Positions 24,101-33,532 are shown, counted from the stretch's first letter. The stretch is 64,000 nt of DNA from Lineolata rhizophorae (GCA_010093515.1 MU001675.1:250275-314274); one strand, 5' to 3'. Made by a program: numbers and translations. The notes: generated by a model from the sequence alone, not told the origin.

Positions 24101-24495
24101 TCGGTTCATTCGCAAGGCCGCCGTCGGCCCTTATCTACCGTCCCTACCGCCACCTGGCCTGCGAAACCCTAATACTTACCGTCAGGGCCTTCTGCTAGTC
24201 TCTCCTCCGCCTTCCAACAACGCCAACTTTTGACGCACGCGCCGGTCCCAGACAAAGGCCGCCGGTTGTCCGTCTTTGGCACGTGGGATCCTCCGCACGC
24301 CTCCTTTCGCCGCTGCGACAAGGCTCCGCCTTTTGAGACAGTCAGCCAGCCAGCAACTCCGCCTCGGTTTAAAGCGACCAGATTCTCCTCGTTCACTGCC
24401 TCGGCCGCGCAGGTCACATCTCACACGAGACCCTCCTTCCACCACCACTTGCACTACTTCACACGAAGACCACAACCCCAAGCTCGGCTCTCAAA
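21130..24495. other. Intergenic region, 3.4 kb
   Basis: No gene supported. The sequence is GC-rich with open frames in many registers and no family signature. Two small direct repeats are visible: an 18-19 bp unit (GATCGCTCACGAAGCTTGC) present twice in tandem at about 22158-22195, and three copies of a CCCGCAGGGCT-like unit at about 22938-22970. The part after about 23.4 kb is CT-rich and probably the promoter and leader of the AN1 zinc-finger gene. Confidence 0.5.
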
Positions 24496-25171
24496 ATGCG
24501 TTCCAACAGCATTTCGTCAATCTCCTCCGCCTCCTCCTCTGCCTCCCCAGAAACCACTGAAGAGACCATGCAGATCTTCGTCAAAAACACATCCGGCGAG
24601 AGTACGTCGCTTCCGATCCCAGTCCTCCCTCAATGCTTTGCCCTCGGAACCCCTTCTTTCCTCTCTTCCAAGCTAACGCGCTCTTAACTGGCACCTAGCA
24701 ATCCCTCTCACCATCCCTCCAACAACCACCATCTCCACCCTCCTCTCCCTCCTCGCCCTCCGCACCAACCGCCCCGCCACGCCCTCCCTCCGCCTCGTCC
24801 ACGCCGGCAAGCACCTCTCCTCGCCCACCTCCTCCCTCGCCTCGTACGCCATCGCGCCCAACAGCACCCTACACCTCGCGCTGCCTCTTCCCGGCGGCGC
24901 CAGCAGTACCAACAGCGCCACCACCACCGCAACCACAACCACAAGTGCCACCCCCGCCAGGAAGAAGATACGCTGCAGCCACAAGGCCTGCCGCGAGCTG
25001 GCGCAGCGCATCGTGGGCGACTGCGGCTTCTGCGACGGCCGCTTCTGCGCCCGCCATCGCCTGCTCGAGGACCACGCGTGCAAGGGCCTCGAGGACTGCA
25101 AGAAGGAGAGCCACGAGCGGAATAAGGAGAGGTTGGAGGCGGAGAGGACGGTGGCGATTAGGGGGGTGTGA
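24496..25171 (+). CDS. Ubiquitin-like / AN1-type zinc-finger protein
   Basis: Small protein of 192 aa from exons 24496-24601 and 24699-25171. After a Ser-rich start, MQIFVKNTSGE then TIPLTIPPTTTI form the beginning of a ubiquitin-like fold (about residues 26-100, with LRLVHAGKHL matching the ubiquitin RLIFAGKQL strand), but there is no terminal Gly-Gly. An AN1 zinc finger follows at about residues 145-180: C-SHKA-C-x9-C-GF-C-x4-C-x2-H-x5-H-x-C. All the zinc ligands are present. AN1 proteins of this plan are linked to the proteasome, Cdc48 and stress responses (for example yeast Cuz1 relatives), but the order ubiquitin-like then AN1 is shared with several fungal proteins of unknown role. The intron is confirmed by the frame and by the continuity of the ubiquitin-like strand. 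Neighbours give no clue. Confidence 0.82.
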
Positions 25172-27839
25172 GGGGGGCGGAGGTTGAGCGGAGGAGGAAG
25201 CGGCCACCGGGAATGGGGGTCGAGGGTTTGTGGTTCCGATGGGTGCGTGGGCGCCGTGGGTCGCGTCGCGTGTGGTGTGGTGTCGTCCGCGGTACGGTGG
25301 TGTCGCCAGTCTGGGATACTTCTACCTAGTGTTGGGCGTTTCTGCTTGTTTTTATCCGCGCGGGTCCTCATCGTCGTTTTAAGTGTTCCGCAAAGCGCTG
25401 TCTTCTTCTTGTCTTGGTTCTACGTCTCGATTCAGCTGAGGCGTGCGTGCGTCTTCTCCGCGGCGTCGCCGCTTTAATTTGAACTATTTGGGACTTGCCA
25501 TCGTGTTGCTTTGATCGGCTCGTGCCGTCGCCTGGGGCATGATGCAATGGTCTGCATTGTTCATACGTGTTTGTCAAAGCGCTTCTCCCATTAGCCGTTG
25601 CCATGAGGCAGCGAGTAGTTCTCTTGATGCGACCGATCCATCTAGGATTTATTTGCGAGCATATTGTAACAAATTGCAAATCATACTCGGATCTTTATAC
25701 CTAACTATCTATCTAGTTTCTTTTTGTTCCTGTCAGCCGGTTCGATGAGGCTCCCGGTGATGTGATTGCTCGTACGTTCGGAAAGAACTGCAACACCGTT
25801 GCCATCTGTCCACGGAAAGTTACGATAGCACGCGGCACTTAATGCCCTTGTCTGTACCAGTTACCGGGCAGGTCCACTTCCAACGGAGCTGCAAGGGGCA
25901 TTCTGGAACCCAAGAAGGCCGGTCGGTATCGTTGATTCGGGTTCCTGGTAGCGTTAAAGCTGTAGATGAGACGCGGAAAGCCCACAGTAATCGCGCCAAA
26001 CGATAATGCACAAGTTTAACAGTAAACGAATCGCCTCCATCAGAAGTGACCAGAGCCTATGTAGGGTCGCCCAGGTCCACCACCGCTAGCTCAACGTTCC
26101 AAGCAACGCTGCGTCTGGAACCGTTCGACGGTGGGAAGTTTTGGCAACGTCTTGCGAACAAAATTCATCCTTCGGTTAGGGGTTTCTGGAGGTCTTATTA
26201 CGTAGGGCCTACCAAATGCACGCGTCAGAGGAGGAATCCCCTTCCCGGTCGCGCCGACGTTGCATCCGACTGGCTAACCCAGATCAGGCCGGCTGGACAA
26301 GGCTTGCCCACTGCTCCGCACCGCTGCAGTCTTAAGAGCTGCGGGCCCATGAAGTCCGGATGGCGTCAACATTCCTTGGCTTGCCCGAGGCGAGTTTGGC
26401 CTCCCCTCTAGCGACCGGAGGTGTCGGAACTGCTGCAAACGGGGGATAGAACGGTAACCTGGTTCAGCCAAGGTTCTGAGCGAGGGTGTTTGGTTGCTAC
26501 TGCGGGAGTGAAACAACCTAGTCTTCAGGTTGGAGGGAAACGCGGATTTTCTCGTGTATAAATTGGTATGCTGCCTTGCAAGTACCATGGTCGGATGCTG
26601 TGTTGGTAGTTTTGGATATTAGGCGTCTACTAGTGTACCTATTGGGGGTCTCAGGAAATATGCTTCTTGGTTGATGGGATTGGTTTTGTTTCAGCGAGGT
26701 TCTTGGTACTCTACGTCGGAGCTATAATAATAATAGTAGAACTCATCGATACTGCTAAATGTGGTAGGCGTGAAATTGAGATATTAGCAGTAGAGCTAAT
26801 ATACGTCAGTCTCTGAAGAGATCAACTTCCGCGCTTTGGGCGTCCCTCAAATCACATGCTTTTTTTCATCAACGTCTTCCCACCAGCCCCACAGAACAGC
26901 CTCAATCGAAGAAAAGTTCACGGGAAAGTTCTGCAGGCTACTGCAAGCACGATCCAGGGCCCCTGCCCTTCCCTTCCACCACCGCGAGCCATCTCGGCCA
27001 CGAACCGCCCTATCAGCGCACAAGTCTTCGTCGATCCCGCTAGTCCCGCGAGTCCCGCGCACCCCTCGCGTCGGAGCAAGCTCCGGCTCCGCGTCCAATT
27101 ACGCAAGCTAGAGGGTATTACGGAACTTAACGCCGAGGCCGCGAAGTTGGAGCCCGCTTTCGGCCAATGGACGGCGGAAAAGCGACGGAATTGGATCCGT
27201 AGCACGGGCGACTTTAAGGATGCTGGTCTTGGGTTGCTTGTTTGGGAAGAGGGGGTGGTCACCGGAAGTCAGGTCGCCATACGGGTTAGGTTGGCTCTCT
27301 CTCGACGATCGAGAAATTACCTATCCTTTATAGCATATCACATTTTGGTATGCATTTAGATCTAAACCAGGTGTTTAAAACTTTGGCTTCTTTTGACTGC
27401 CAATGGTGCCTAGAAACCTGAGAGACTTCGTTGAACAGTCTGAATGGTCAAGCCTTCAAGTTTCCTACTACGTCGTAACATCATTTCTCTCCAGTTGGAC
27501 ATCCCAGCACGTCCGTAACCTATGCTGACCATACTTGAACTTGATGCACTGCCATAGAGATGTGAAATCGACGCAGTTGTCAGCTGATAACCCGTAGTCA
27601 AATGAACCTATATCGATTCTATTGGGTTAGTGGCCTGCGACTTCATTGCCATGTGACGATTGTTGGGTTGAACTTGCCTTCCCCAAAGAAAAAGGAAATA
27701 ATGAAAACACCAATCAGTCCGAACATTCATTAATGCCGAGGGGAACAATAAAATATGTCGCAGTTGATGCTTTGGTAATGACCGTACTCCCGGCTAAAGT
27801 GGTAACTTAGAAAACTCCAACAATGGCCTAAATCCTTCG
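25172..27839. other. Intergenic region, 2.7 kb
   Basis: Mostly featureless. The first 500 bp are probably the 3' UTR of the AN1 gene. AT-rich microsatellite-like sequence (ATAATAATAATAG) occurs near 26725. One weak candidate frame at 26856-27359 is listed separately. The sequence from 27.4 kb leads into the zinc-finger array. Confidence 0.5.
26856..27359 (+). CDS. Doubtful small open reading frame
   Basis: An open frame of 167 codons. Its middle part reads like folded protein (ELNAEAAKLEPAFGQWTAEK, then RSTGDFKDAGLGLLVWEEGV), while the first 60 codons are low-complexity. No family recognised. An intron near GTCAGGTCG (about 27.27 kb) could change the C-terminus. The overlapping antisense frame is also open, so this may be a GC-driven chance frame. 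Listed only because the amino-acid make-up of residues 90-145 is unusually protein-like. Confidence 0.25.
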   Translation: MLFFINVFPPAPQNSLNRRKVHGKVLQATASTIQGPCPSLPPPRAISATNRPISAQVFVDPASPASPAHPSRRSKLRLRVQLRKLEGITELNAEAAKLEPAFGQWTAEKRRNWIRSTGDFKDAGLGLLVWEEGVVTGSQVAIRVRLALSRRSRNYLSFIAYHILVCI

Positions 27840-27974
27840 TCATCCCACCGATCGAGTTGCTAAGGAGACTGTTAGCGGCCGCCGACAGCGGTTGCACTTG
27901 CCGTGCAGGCAGTTGATGCAACGAAAGAGCCAGGCCGAATTTAGAAACCGGCACTTGCAACAATTCCAGGCCAT
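27840..27974 (-). CDS. RanBP2-type zinc-finger micro-ORF, copy 1 (44 aa)
   Basis: A tiny frame whose first residues are already the finger. From the Trp at residue 3: W-N-C-C-K-C, then x3-N-x6 to C-I-N-C, then L-H-G-K-C-N-R-C. This fits the RanBP2 finger consensus W-x-C-x2-C-x3-N-x6-C-x2-C exactly and adds a second metal site, H-x2-C-x2-C. About 14 residues follow to the stop. Known RanBP2 fingers bind RNA, ubiquitin or Ran, but usually sit inside larger proteins. Here the Met lies two residues before the Trp, as in copies 5 and 6. Whether it is translated alone or is an exon of a larger gene cannot be told. Confidence 0.55.
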   Translation of the reverse strand: MAWNCCKCRFLNSAWLFRCINCLHGKCNRCRRPLTVSLATRSVG

Positions 27975-28160
27975 TGTTGTACCGTCTGGAGCAGGTATAA
28001 CTAGCAGCGCAAAGGCCCCCTTAGTAACACGTTTTAGAATAGCAGGTAACAACACCAAAACTGGACAGCCGCCTCTTTCGGTCGCGTTCAGGCATGCAAT
28101 GTTGAGGAAACCTGCCGCGTACCTTACTAATGCAAAGAAGATCAGTGATTGCTTCGACGG

Positions 28161-28262
28161 CTACGCCTTGCAGTTGCTGCACCTGCGGTGCGAGCACTTC
28201 GAGTTGAGGTAGACGTAGCACGAGTCGGCGTTCTTGACCTTGAATTTGCAACAAACCCACAT
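28161..28262 (-). CDS. RanBP2-type zinc-finger micro-ORF, copy 2, diverged (33 aa)
   Basis: Begins M-W-V-C-C-K-F and ends S-H-R-R-C-S-N-C-K-A. The Trp, first Cys, the Asn of the consensus and the distal H-x2-C-x2-C are kept, but the second Cys of the first pair is Phe and the middle pair is shifted, so a canonical RanBP2 site is unlikely. A pyrimidine-rich acceptor-like CTTTCAG at about 28287-28293 and a GTACGT donor-like site at about 28322-28327 precede it, so a 41-bp leader intron is possible. Same strand and order as the other copies. Confidence 0.4.
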   Translation of the reverse strand: MWVCCKFKVKNADSCYVYLNSKCSHRRCSNCKA

Positions 28263-28529
28263 GATGTTGGATTGGAGGATGCTTTGCTGAAAGAAAAGGA
28301 GTAAAAGAGAACTAGACCACCACGTACAGCACTTGTTAGTCGTTTGTTTTGTTTGGAAAGCTCTCTAGCGCAACACCGGTAATAACAGTACTAGAGAATG
28401 CAGTAAAATGAGATTTGATAGCAACGTTCTCAGTCTCCTGCAGTTCGTCTGTACGATTGCACGAGCGTCGAGGTGGTGCCTTACAGTCGTTAAATGAAAT
28501 GTGACTTCTAGGCTCCAAATTAGCTACAG

Positions 28530-28691
28530 CTACTTGGTAGTCTCGGCTTTTTTCGAATAAACTTTGCAATTTTTGCAACAATGATGGCCGCACTCCCAAT
28601 TGAAGCATTTGGATTCCTTGGGTACATTTACGCCAAGGCATTGACAGCAATGCCAGGCGGTTTTGACCGCGAACCAAGACCAAAAAGGCAT
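28530..28691 (-). CDS. RanBP2-type zinc-finger micro-ORF, copy 3 (53 aa)
   Basis: Differs from its neighbours in having a short leader (MPFWSWFAVKTA) before the finger W-H-C-C-Q-C, x3-N-x6, C-F-N-W-E-C-G-H-H-C-C-K-N-C. The middle pair is C-x3-C instead of C-x2-C; all other ligands are present. A basic tail (VYSKKAETTK) follows. A donor-like GTAAGC lies 13 nt upstream of the ATG (28705-28710), as in other copies. Confidence 0.5.
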   Translation of the reverse strand: MPFWSWFAVKTAWHCCQCLGVNVPKESKCFNWECGHHCCKNCKVYSKKAETTK

Positions 28692-28935
28692 ATTCGTTGT
28701 CTACGCTTACCTGCCAAGAAGTTTCCGTAACAAGTCAGTGGTTGTTAGGGATGGAAGACATAATATTTGAAATTTGAGAAACTTTAAAGCAAAAGTGAGG
28801 TTGGTTATCTTTTTGGCAGGATGTACCAGAATGTTAGCAATCTACAGACTCTGAGATAGCACTCAATCTGCAGCAGCAAAATAAGCATGCCACTGCCCAT
28901 CGCAAGTCTGCGCTTGCCTTGATTGCAGCGAGTTT

Positions 28936-28980
28936 ACTTGCATGCGAGAAATCTCCAGTACCCGCAGACATAGCAATAAC
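28936..28980 (-). pseudogene. Possible decayed zinc-finger copy
   Basis: On the minus strand a short stretch reads Y-C-Y-V-C-G-Y-W-R-F-L-A-C-K before a stop. This resembles the first half of the neighbouring fingers with the Trp changed to Tyr and several residues missing. The GTAAGT donor-like hexamer found before other copies is present upstream at 29041-29046. The match is weak. Confidence 0.3.
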
Positions 28981-29192
28981 TCGCGTGTAGAAGAACAGAA
29001 CGGCAAAAGGGGCAATAGCAGGTGATTTTGCAGCACTCACACTTACTGGGTTGGCGTGATATAGCCTTTGGCCCTCTATCGGAAGTCTGTCGTCAGTGGA
29101 AGACCTTCCCCGTGGTCTCGATCGCTAAGAATTTCAAAAAAGCGCAACCACTTTTGTTTCCTATGACCACCGGAAACGAAGTAATTAAAGCG

Positions 29193-29273
29193 CTATTTCG
29201 GGATCCAGCCACAGCCGGTGCATGCGAAGGCTTCGTCCCAGTTCCAACTTCGGCAATAGGGACAGTACCACAT
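29193..29273 (-). CDS. RanBP2-type zinc-finger micro-ORF, copy 4 (26 aa)
   Basis: The shortest copy: M-W-Y-C-P-Y-C-R-S-W-N, then x6-C-T-G-C-G-W-I-P-K and stop. It is a perfect match to the RanBP2 consensus (W-x-C-x2-C-x3-N-x6-C-x2-C) but lacks the distal H-x2-C-x2-C. It may be truncated or may be read further by splicing. A GTAAGT hexamer lies 11 nt upstream of the ATG (29285-29290). Confidence 0.45.
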   Translation of the reverse strand: MWYCPYCRSWNWDEAFACTGCGWIPK

Positions 29274-29377
29274 CCCTGCGGAGGACTTACGTCTTGAGTC
29301 AAGATCAGAATCTGCGCGCAGAGCAATAGTCAGTGTCTAGATCTAGAATTGTGTTTATAAACGACGGAGTGCTAACT

Positions 29378-29479
29378 TTATAAAGCTATGCACTTGCTAC
29401 ACTTTTTGTGACTGCAGCTGTTGCAGCGCTTTTTATCCGCCGCATTCCAAGAATCGCACCGGCAACACTTCCAAGCCAT
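29378..29479 (-). CDS. RanBP2-type zinc-finger micro-ORF, copy 5 (33 aa)
   Basis: Reads M-A-W-K-C-C-R-C, x3-N-x6, C-N-S-C-S-H-K-K-C-S-K-C, then three residues and a stop. All ligands of both the RanBP2 site and the distal H-x2-C-x2-C are present. The frame is also open upstream of the ATG for about 55 codons, overlapping copy 6 in another register. GTAAGT occurs 6 nt before the ATG (29486-29491). Only 74 nt separate it from the stop of copy 6. Confidence 0.55.
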   Translation of the reverse strand: MAWKCCRCDSWNAADKKRCNSCSHKKCSKCIAL

Positions 29480-29553
29480 TGTTTTACTTACGCTTCCTGA
29501 TGTTCGACGTGCTTTTAGCTCAAACGCTGCTGTCCTACGGAGTTTGCGCGCAA

Positions 29554-29655
29554 TTAGGAACCGTTGCATTTGGTGCACTTCAAATGCCCGCAGTTCATGC
29601 AGAGTCTCCGGAGCCGTCTGTTGTTCGCCTGGCACTTGCAACACTTCCAGCCCAT
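29554..29655 (-). CDS. RanBP2-type zinc-finger micro-ORF, copy 6 (33 aa)
   Basis: Reads M-G-W-K-C-C-K-C, x3-N-x6, C-M-N-C-G-H-L-K-C-T-K-C, then N-G-S and stop. Perfect fit to the array consensus and the same length as copy 5, with which it forms the closest pair. GTAAGT lies 8 nt upstream of the ATG (29664-29669). The spacers and third-position changes differ between copies 5 and 6, so this is not a recent duplication. Confidence 0.55.
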   Translation of the reverse strand: MGWKCCKCQANNRRLRRLCMNCGHLKCTKCNGS

Positions 29656-29854
29656 TATGTACTACTTACGTTTAATGGGGTTTGAGGCACTCGATCTCTA
29701 AATTCAGCCACCGAGGAGAAAAGGTCAGCAATTATGGGTCCATATTATATTTACGATGGGACTGCAATAAGCCAAGAAATAAAGTAAGGAAAGCCGGTGG
29801 TAAGAAGGCTGACAGCATCGAGAAATCGAAGCTTGAACAGCATGTTATGCCTTT

Positions 29855-29989
29855 CTGTTTAGGCATGCTTGGTGGATCGCACAACACAACGGCCACAAAA
29901 TTGAGGCCTGCAGCCACTGCAAGACAGATCGGTTTTCCTGTAGTTGCACCAGTTGCACCGGCAGCACATCCAGTTCCACGTAGGAGGCA
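29855..29989 (+). other. Cys-rich stretch on the plus strand inside the zinc-finger array
   Basis: One plus-strand frame contains N-x6-C-S-H-C-K-T-D-R-F-S-C-S-C-T-S-C before a stop. The N-x6-C-x2-C spacing matches the second half of the RanBP2 finger, but no W-x-C-x2-C precedes it (W-W-I-A-Q-H occupies that place). An acceptor-like TTTCTGTTTAG lies just before it at about 29853-29863. It could be an inverted, diverged copy. A different, longer frame covers the same DNA, so coding is unproven. Confidence 0.25.
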
Positions 29990-30254
29990 TTTAAGAACAA
30001 AAGGTCGTGGACAACCTACCAAGTCTAGAATGTTCAAACTTGAGAAGGTTGTTGTTCAGGAAGCTGTTAGTTGGGTCAGTCTAAACAGTCTAAGTAAGTG
30101 GCAGGGCTTAAGCCAATAACATAGTAGAATCAAGGACTCACGTCGGAGGTCTCTGGTACCCTCTATCGGATGACGTACGGAGTTTTTCAAATTCCGGTTG
30201 ATGTTGACTGTCGATACCGACCTAGAAAAGTCATGGTTCAGTCAGGTTAGTTTT

Positions 30255-30315
30255 TCAGTACTGATGGGAGCACTGCTTGCAGGGGGAATCTACAGGACGG
30301 CATGCAGCACTTCCA
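30255..30315 (-). pseudogene. Decayed zinc-finger copy at the upstream end of the array
   Basis: Minus-strand sequence reads W-K-C-C-M-P-S-C in one frame and, a few codons on in another frame, C-K-Q-C-S-H-Q-Y then stop. These are the two halves of the array finger with the middle lost and the frame shifted. The initiating ATG is replaced (ATT before the Trp). GTAAGT is found upstream at 30361-30366. This shows that the array extends to about 30.4 kb and has lost members. Confidence 0.5.
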
Positions 30316-30366
30316 AATGCGTGAATTTGCGGGATACTGCTTCATGTGGCAAGATCTGGGACTTAC

Positions 30367-31606
30367 TTTGGCGTGAGAGGTGTCAAAGGCGTGAGTGCTT
30401 TGATGGTAAAGAAGGGTTTGGAGAATGGTTGCGAAGGATTGTGGGTTATGAGCAGCGAAGAGGATGGGTATTTATACCCTTAGTAGAAGGGGCCCTGGTA
30501 CTTTGAATCAGTCACTGTGAAAGTCATAACATGATTGAGTTAATATCTTGGTAGCACGATATGCTTAGTTAAGTGTGGTCATACCAGTGAGTGAGTATTA
30601 AAACTGTTTGTTCGCCATTGCCACAGCTTTTGAACATTGCAGCTCCCTGTTGGCATGCATTCACACAGCAATAGTTCGATTGGTCAAAATGAAGTAAGAG
30701 ACTCCGGTACCAGCATAGGCTGCTAACAGTTACATTTACTAAGCTAGCGGCCGAGATTGAGAGTGAAGTTCGTTAGTCCGCGACTATTCGCTATGAGCCC
30801 GGTCAGTATTTGCCAGACTAATAGCATCCTACTGTGTTCTCTCTTAGACGCCTACCTTGAACTTGCGCTGAAAACGCCAAAGCACGCAGAATCCTGGTAG
30901 TTCTCTGCGATATATCACGTGACTAGCTCACTTTTGCTACTCAGCCACCCAACCTCATTCACTTAGCACTTGAAAACCAGGGGTCGCCATTTATCAAGGA
31001 ATGAGCCTCACGCAGCATATCAAACCCCAGGAGTTTGCTCTACTGCCAGCAAGATCCGCACTTCGTGGGCGCAACGTGGTCGCGATCGGGAACTCCGGGC
31101 TAGCCACGGTATGCTTGTCGCAACCGATCTCCCGCCCCATACCACCTCCCAGCCACTGCCAACTTCTCCCTTTGCGCGCAATGACGAATGTTAGTCTGGC
31201 CCGCCCCGCGGCCCTCGGGTCCGCCTAAGCCACAACGCCCTGCCCTGTGAAAGTGGTGTTTTGCACACCACGCTATACCCTACGTCATCACTAGGGTGAC
31301 GCGTAGAGCTCGACAGGGCCTATAGGTAGGTAGGGCACTAAGCTGCATGCAGGTAGTTTTGCTGCCCCGATCTGCGACTGCCACCAGTCGGGGAATTCGG
31401 TATATAGGCGCAACGAGGCCGGTTTCTTACGGATCGCCTCGCTTTTGCGCCCTTACATTTTGTTGGCAGTGTTCAACTTCTTAGTCATATTTACCATTTG
31501 ATTGCTTCCCGTTACTTCCTTTTACTTCCTTCGTGTGCCGTTTTACTTTTGCTTATATTCACTTTCTCTCCCCGATCGGTCCCAATTGCGCCACGAGTCG
31601 TCCACG
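30367..31606. other. Intergenic: array flank and DUF1989 promoter
   Basis: About 1.2 kb with no supported gene. A short GGTAGGTAGGGC repeat lies near 31326. The last part holds the TATA element and leader of the next gene. Confidence 0.55.
31401..31406 (+). promoter_or_regulatory. Probable TATA box of the DUF1989 gene
   Basis: TATATA 201 bp before the start codon at 31607, within an otherwise GC-rich stretch, followed by a T/C-rich leader typical of fungal 5' UTRs. Confidence 0.45.
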
Positions 31607-33532
31607 ATGTCCGGCGAAATCCAAACGATCCCGGCGCGCCACGGCACGGCAACGTTCGTACCGCGCGGTGGCAACATCAAGATCCGCAACACATACGGGC
31701 GCCAATGCATCGCCGTTTGGGCATTCGCACTTCACCAGCCGCCGGAGGAAAACCCGCAGCAAGCCGAGGTAGAGCCGCAACAGGATCAACTTGCCCAAGA
31801 GAAGCCGGGGAGAGAGGGAAACGGGGCGCAGAATGAGGATACAAAAACTACGAGCCTTGCTGATGAGAAGAGGGAAGCTGGAGAAGAAGGAGAGGGCGAG
31901 GACGATGCGGCTACTGAGAAAACGGGAGAAGAAGTCGTAGGCGGAAAAGACGCGACTGCCAAGAAAGTTGGAGAAGAAGTAAAAGATGAAGGGCAACGAA
32001 CTGCGGCTAAAGGCGATAAGGAGGATCCCACTTCAGCGGTGAAAGAAGAGTCAGAGAAGCCACCCACATCAAGCGCGGCAGACGCAACCTCTTCTGCACA
32101 ACAACAACGTTGGAGTTCCTATCTCCCTTCCTGGCGCAGTCGAGGTACGCCAGGTCCGCAAGCTGCCAGTGCGCCTCCAACCAGTAAGGGCAAACCCGCG
32201 AAATTGACAGCTGGCGGCCTCTCCTCGTACCTACCGTCGCTACCTAGCACCGGCGGCGGCTCATACCTCTCTCGCGGGACGCTAAGCAAAGAGGAGCAGG
32301 AGGCCGCAGACAAGGCGACGTCGCAGCGGTGGAAGGCGTATCTTCCGTCTGGCAAGGGATTCAGCGGTTACTTGCCGTCGCGGGAGACGCTGTCAGACTT
32401 CATGACGGTGCACAAGAGGGATCCGAGCAAGAGCTATGCGGAGCAGTTGTATGAGTTTTCAAAGACGCCTGTAGGAGCCGCAGGGATTAGCGGTAAGTTA
32501 ACCCCTGGCAGTCATTCAAGTGTTCCAAGAATCCATAGTATGGAAATCCGGTGATCACGTTAAAATTCAAACTGATGATCATGCCTACACATAGCTGCCA
32601 CCGGCTCCGGCACCGCCTCCTCCCTCTACGCCGCCTACAGAGCCTACACCCCACCCTCCCGCTCCAAGCCCCCCATGGAGTACCTTTCCCTCCCGCACAC
32701 CCGCGCCGCCACCAAACACGTCACGCCGCGGCCGCCCGACATCCTCTACTCGAACCTGCGTCTCCCGCTCCTGACCTTAGTGAGCGACACCTCCTGCGGC
32801 GCGCACGACACGCTGACGGGCGCCTGCGACCCGGCGTGGTACCGCGAGCTGGGCGTCGCCGCCTGGGCCCAGCACGGCTCCTGCGCCGAGAACCTCGTGC
32901 ACGCGCTGCGCGAGCTGAACGAGAAGGGCGGCCTGCGCGGCGCCAATAGCGTCGGCGCTGACGTCACGGTCAACTCGGTGCCCGCGCCGCTGAACCTGTT
33001 CATGAGCGCGCCGTGGAGCGCGCCAGCGGCGCCGACGAAGGATGGCGGGCAGAGGATGGAGGGCGGCGAGATCAGGTTCGAGGGCCCGAGGGGCAGGAAG
33101 GGCGAGTATGTGGTGTTGAGGGCGGAGAGGGATGTGGTGGTTGTGATGAGCGCGTGTCCGATGGACGTGTTGGATATTAATGGTGGGAGGAGCATGGTGG
33201 GGCATTTTGTGGTCGAGGATGATGGGGACGAGCCGGACGGGAAAGAGGCGGAAGGCATTATCAAGAAGGCTGAGGAGAGAATCAGGCGGGAGCAGAAGGC
33301 GAAAGCCATTAGGCCGCCGATAAAGGAGAGTCAAAAAGTCGAGAGTCCGAAACGACAGCTTTCTGGAACAGGAAAGCCTGCGTTGACGAAGACTGCTTCG
33401 TCGTCGTCGGCGCCGCTCACGTCGCCGGCAACATCGAGGAGACAGAGCCAGACTGGAGAAATACGGAATTCGCCAAAGCCGGGGAGGAATAAGCCAAAGA
33501 AGCTTGGAAAACCAAGTACGGCATCCCAATGA
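31607..33532 (+). CDS. DUF1989 (urea carboxylase-associated) domain protein with large insert
   Basis: 607 aa from exons 31607-32492 and 32595-33532. The DUF1989 fold is split. Its first strands (QTIPARHGTATFVPRGGNIK, IRNTYGRQCIAVWAFAL) are at residues 5-45. The rest is at about residues 320-490: MEYLSLPHTRAATKHVTPR, TLVSDTSCGAHDTLTGACDP, HGSCAENLVHALRE, VNSVPAPLNLFM and MSACPMDVLDINGG. Between them lies an insert of about 270 residues, acidic and Lys/Glu-rich, then carrying five YLPS/YLS motifs. A basic Ser/Pro/Lys tail ends the protein. DUF1989 proteins accompany urea or guanidine degradation in bacteria; the role of the fungal forms is unknown. Upstream the frame is open for 35 more codons, but the ATG at 31607 opens the conserved part and is preferred. 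Confidence 0.8.

Noticed and set aside
24673-25371. 232-codon minus-strand frame opposite the AN1 gene
   Set aside because: The plus strand carries a complete AN1 zinc finger; the antisense translation has no recognisable features.
31502-31606. Start of the DUF1989 protein 35 codons further upstream
   Set aside because: The extra residues are hydrophobic and could pass for a signal peptide, but the region is T-rich leader sequence and the conserved domain begins right after the ATG at 31607.
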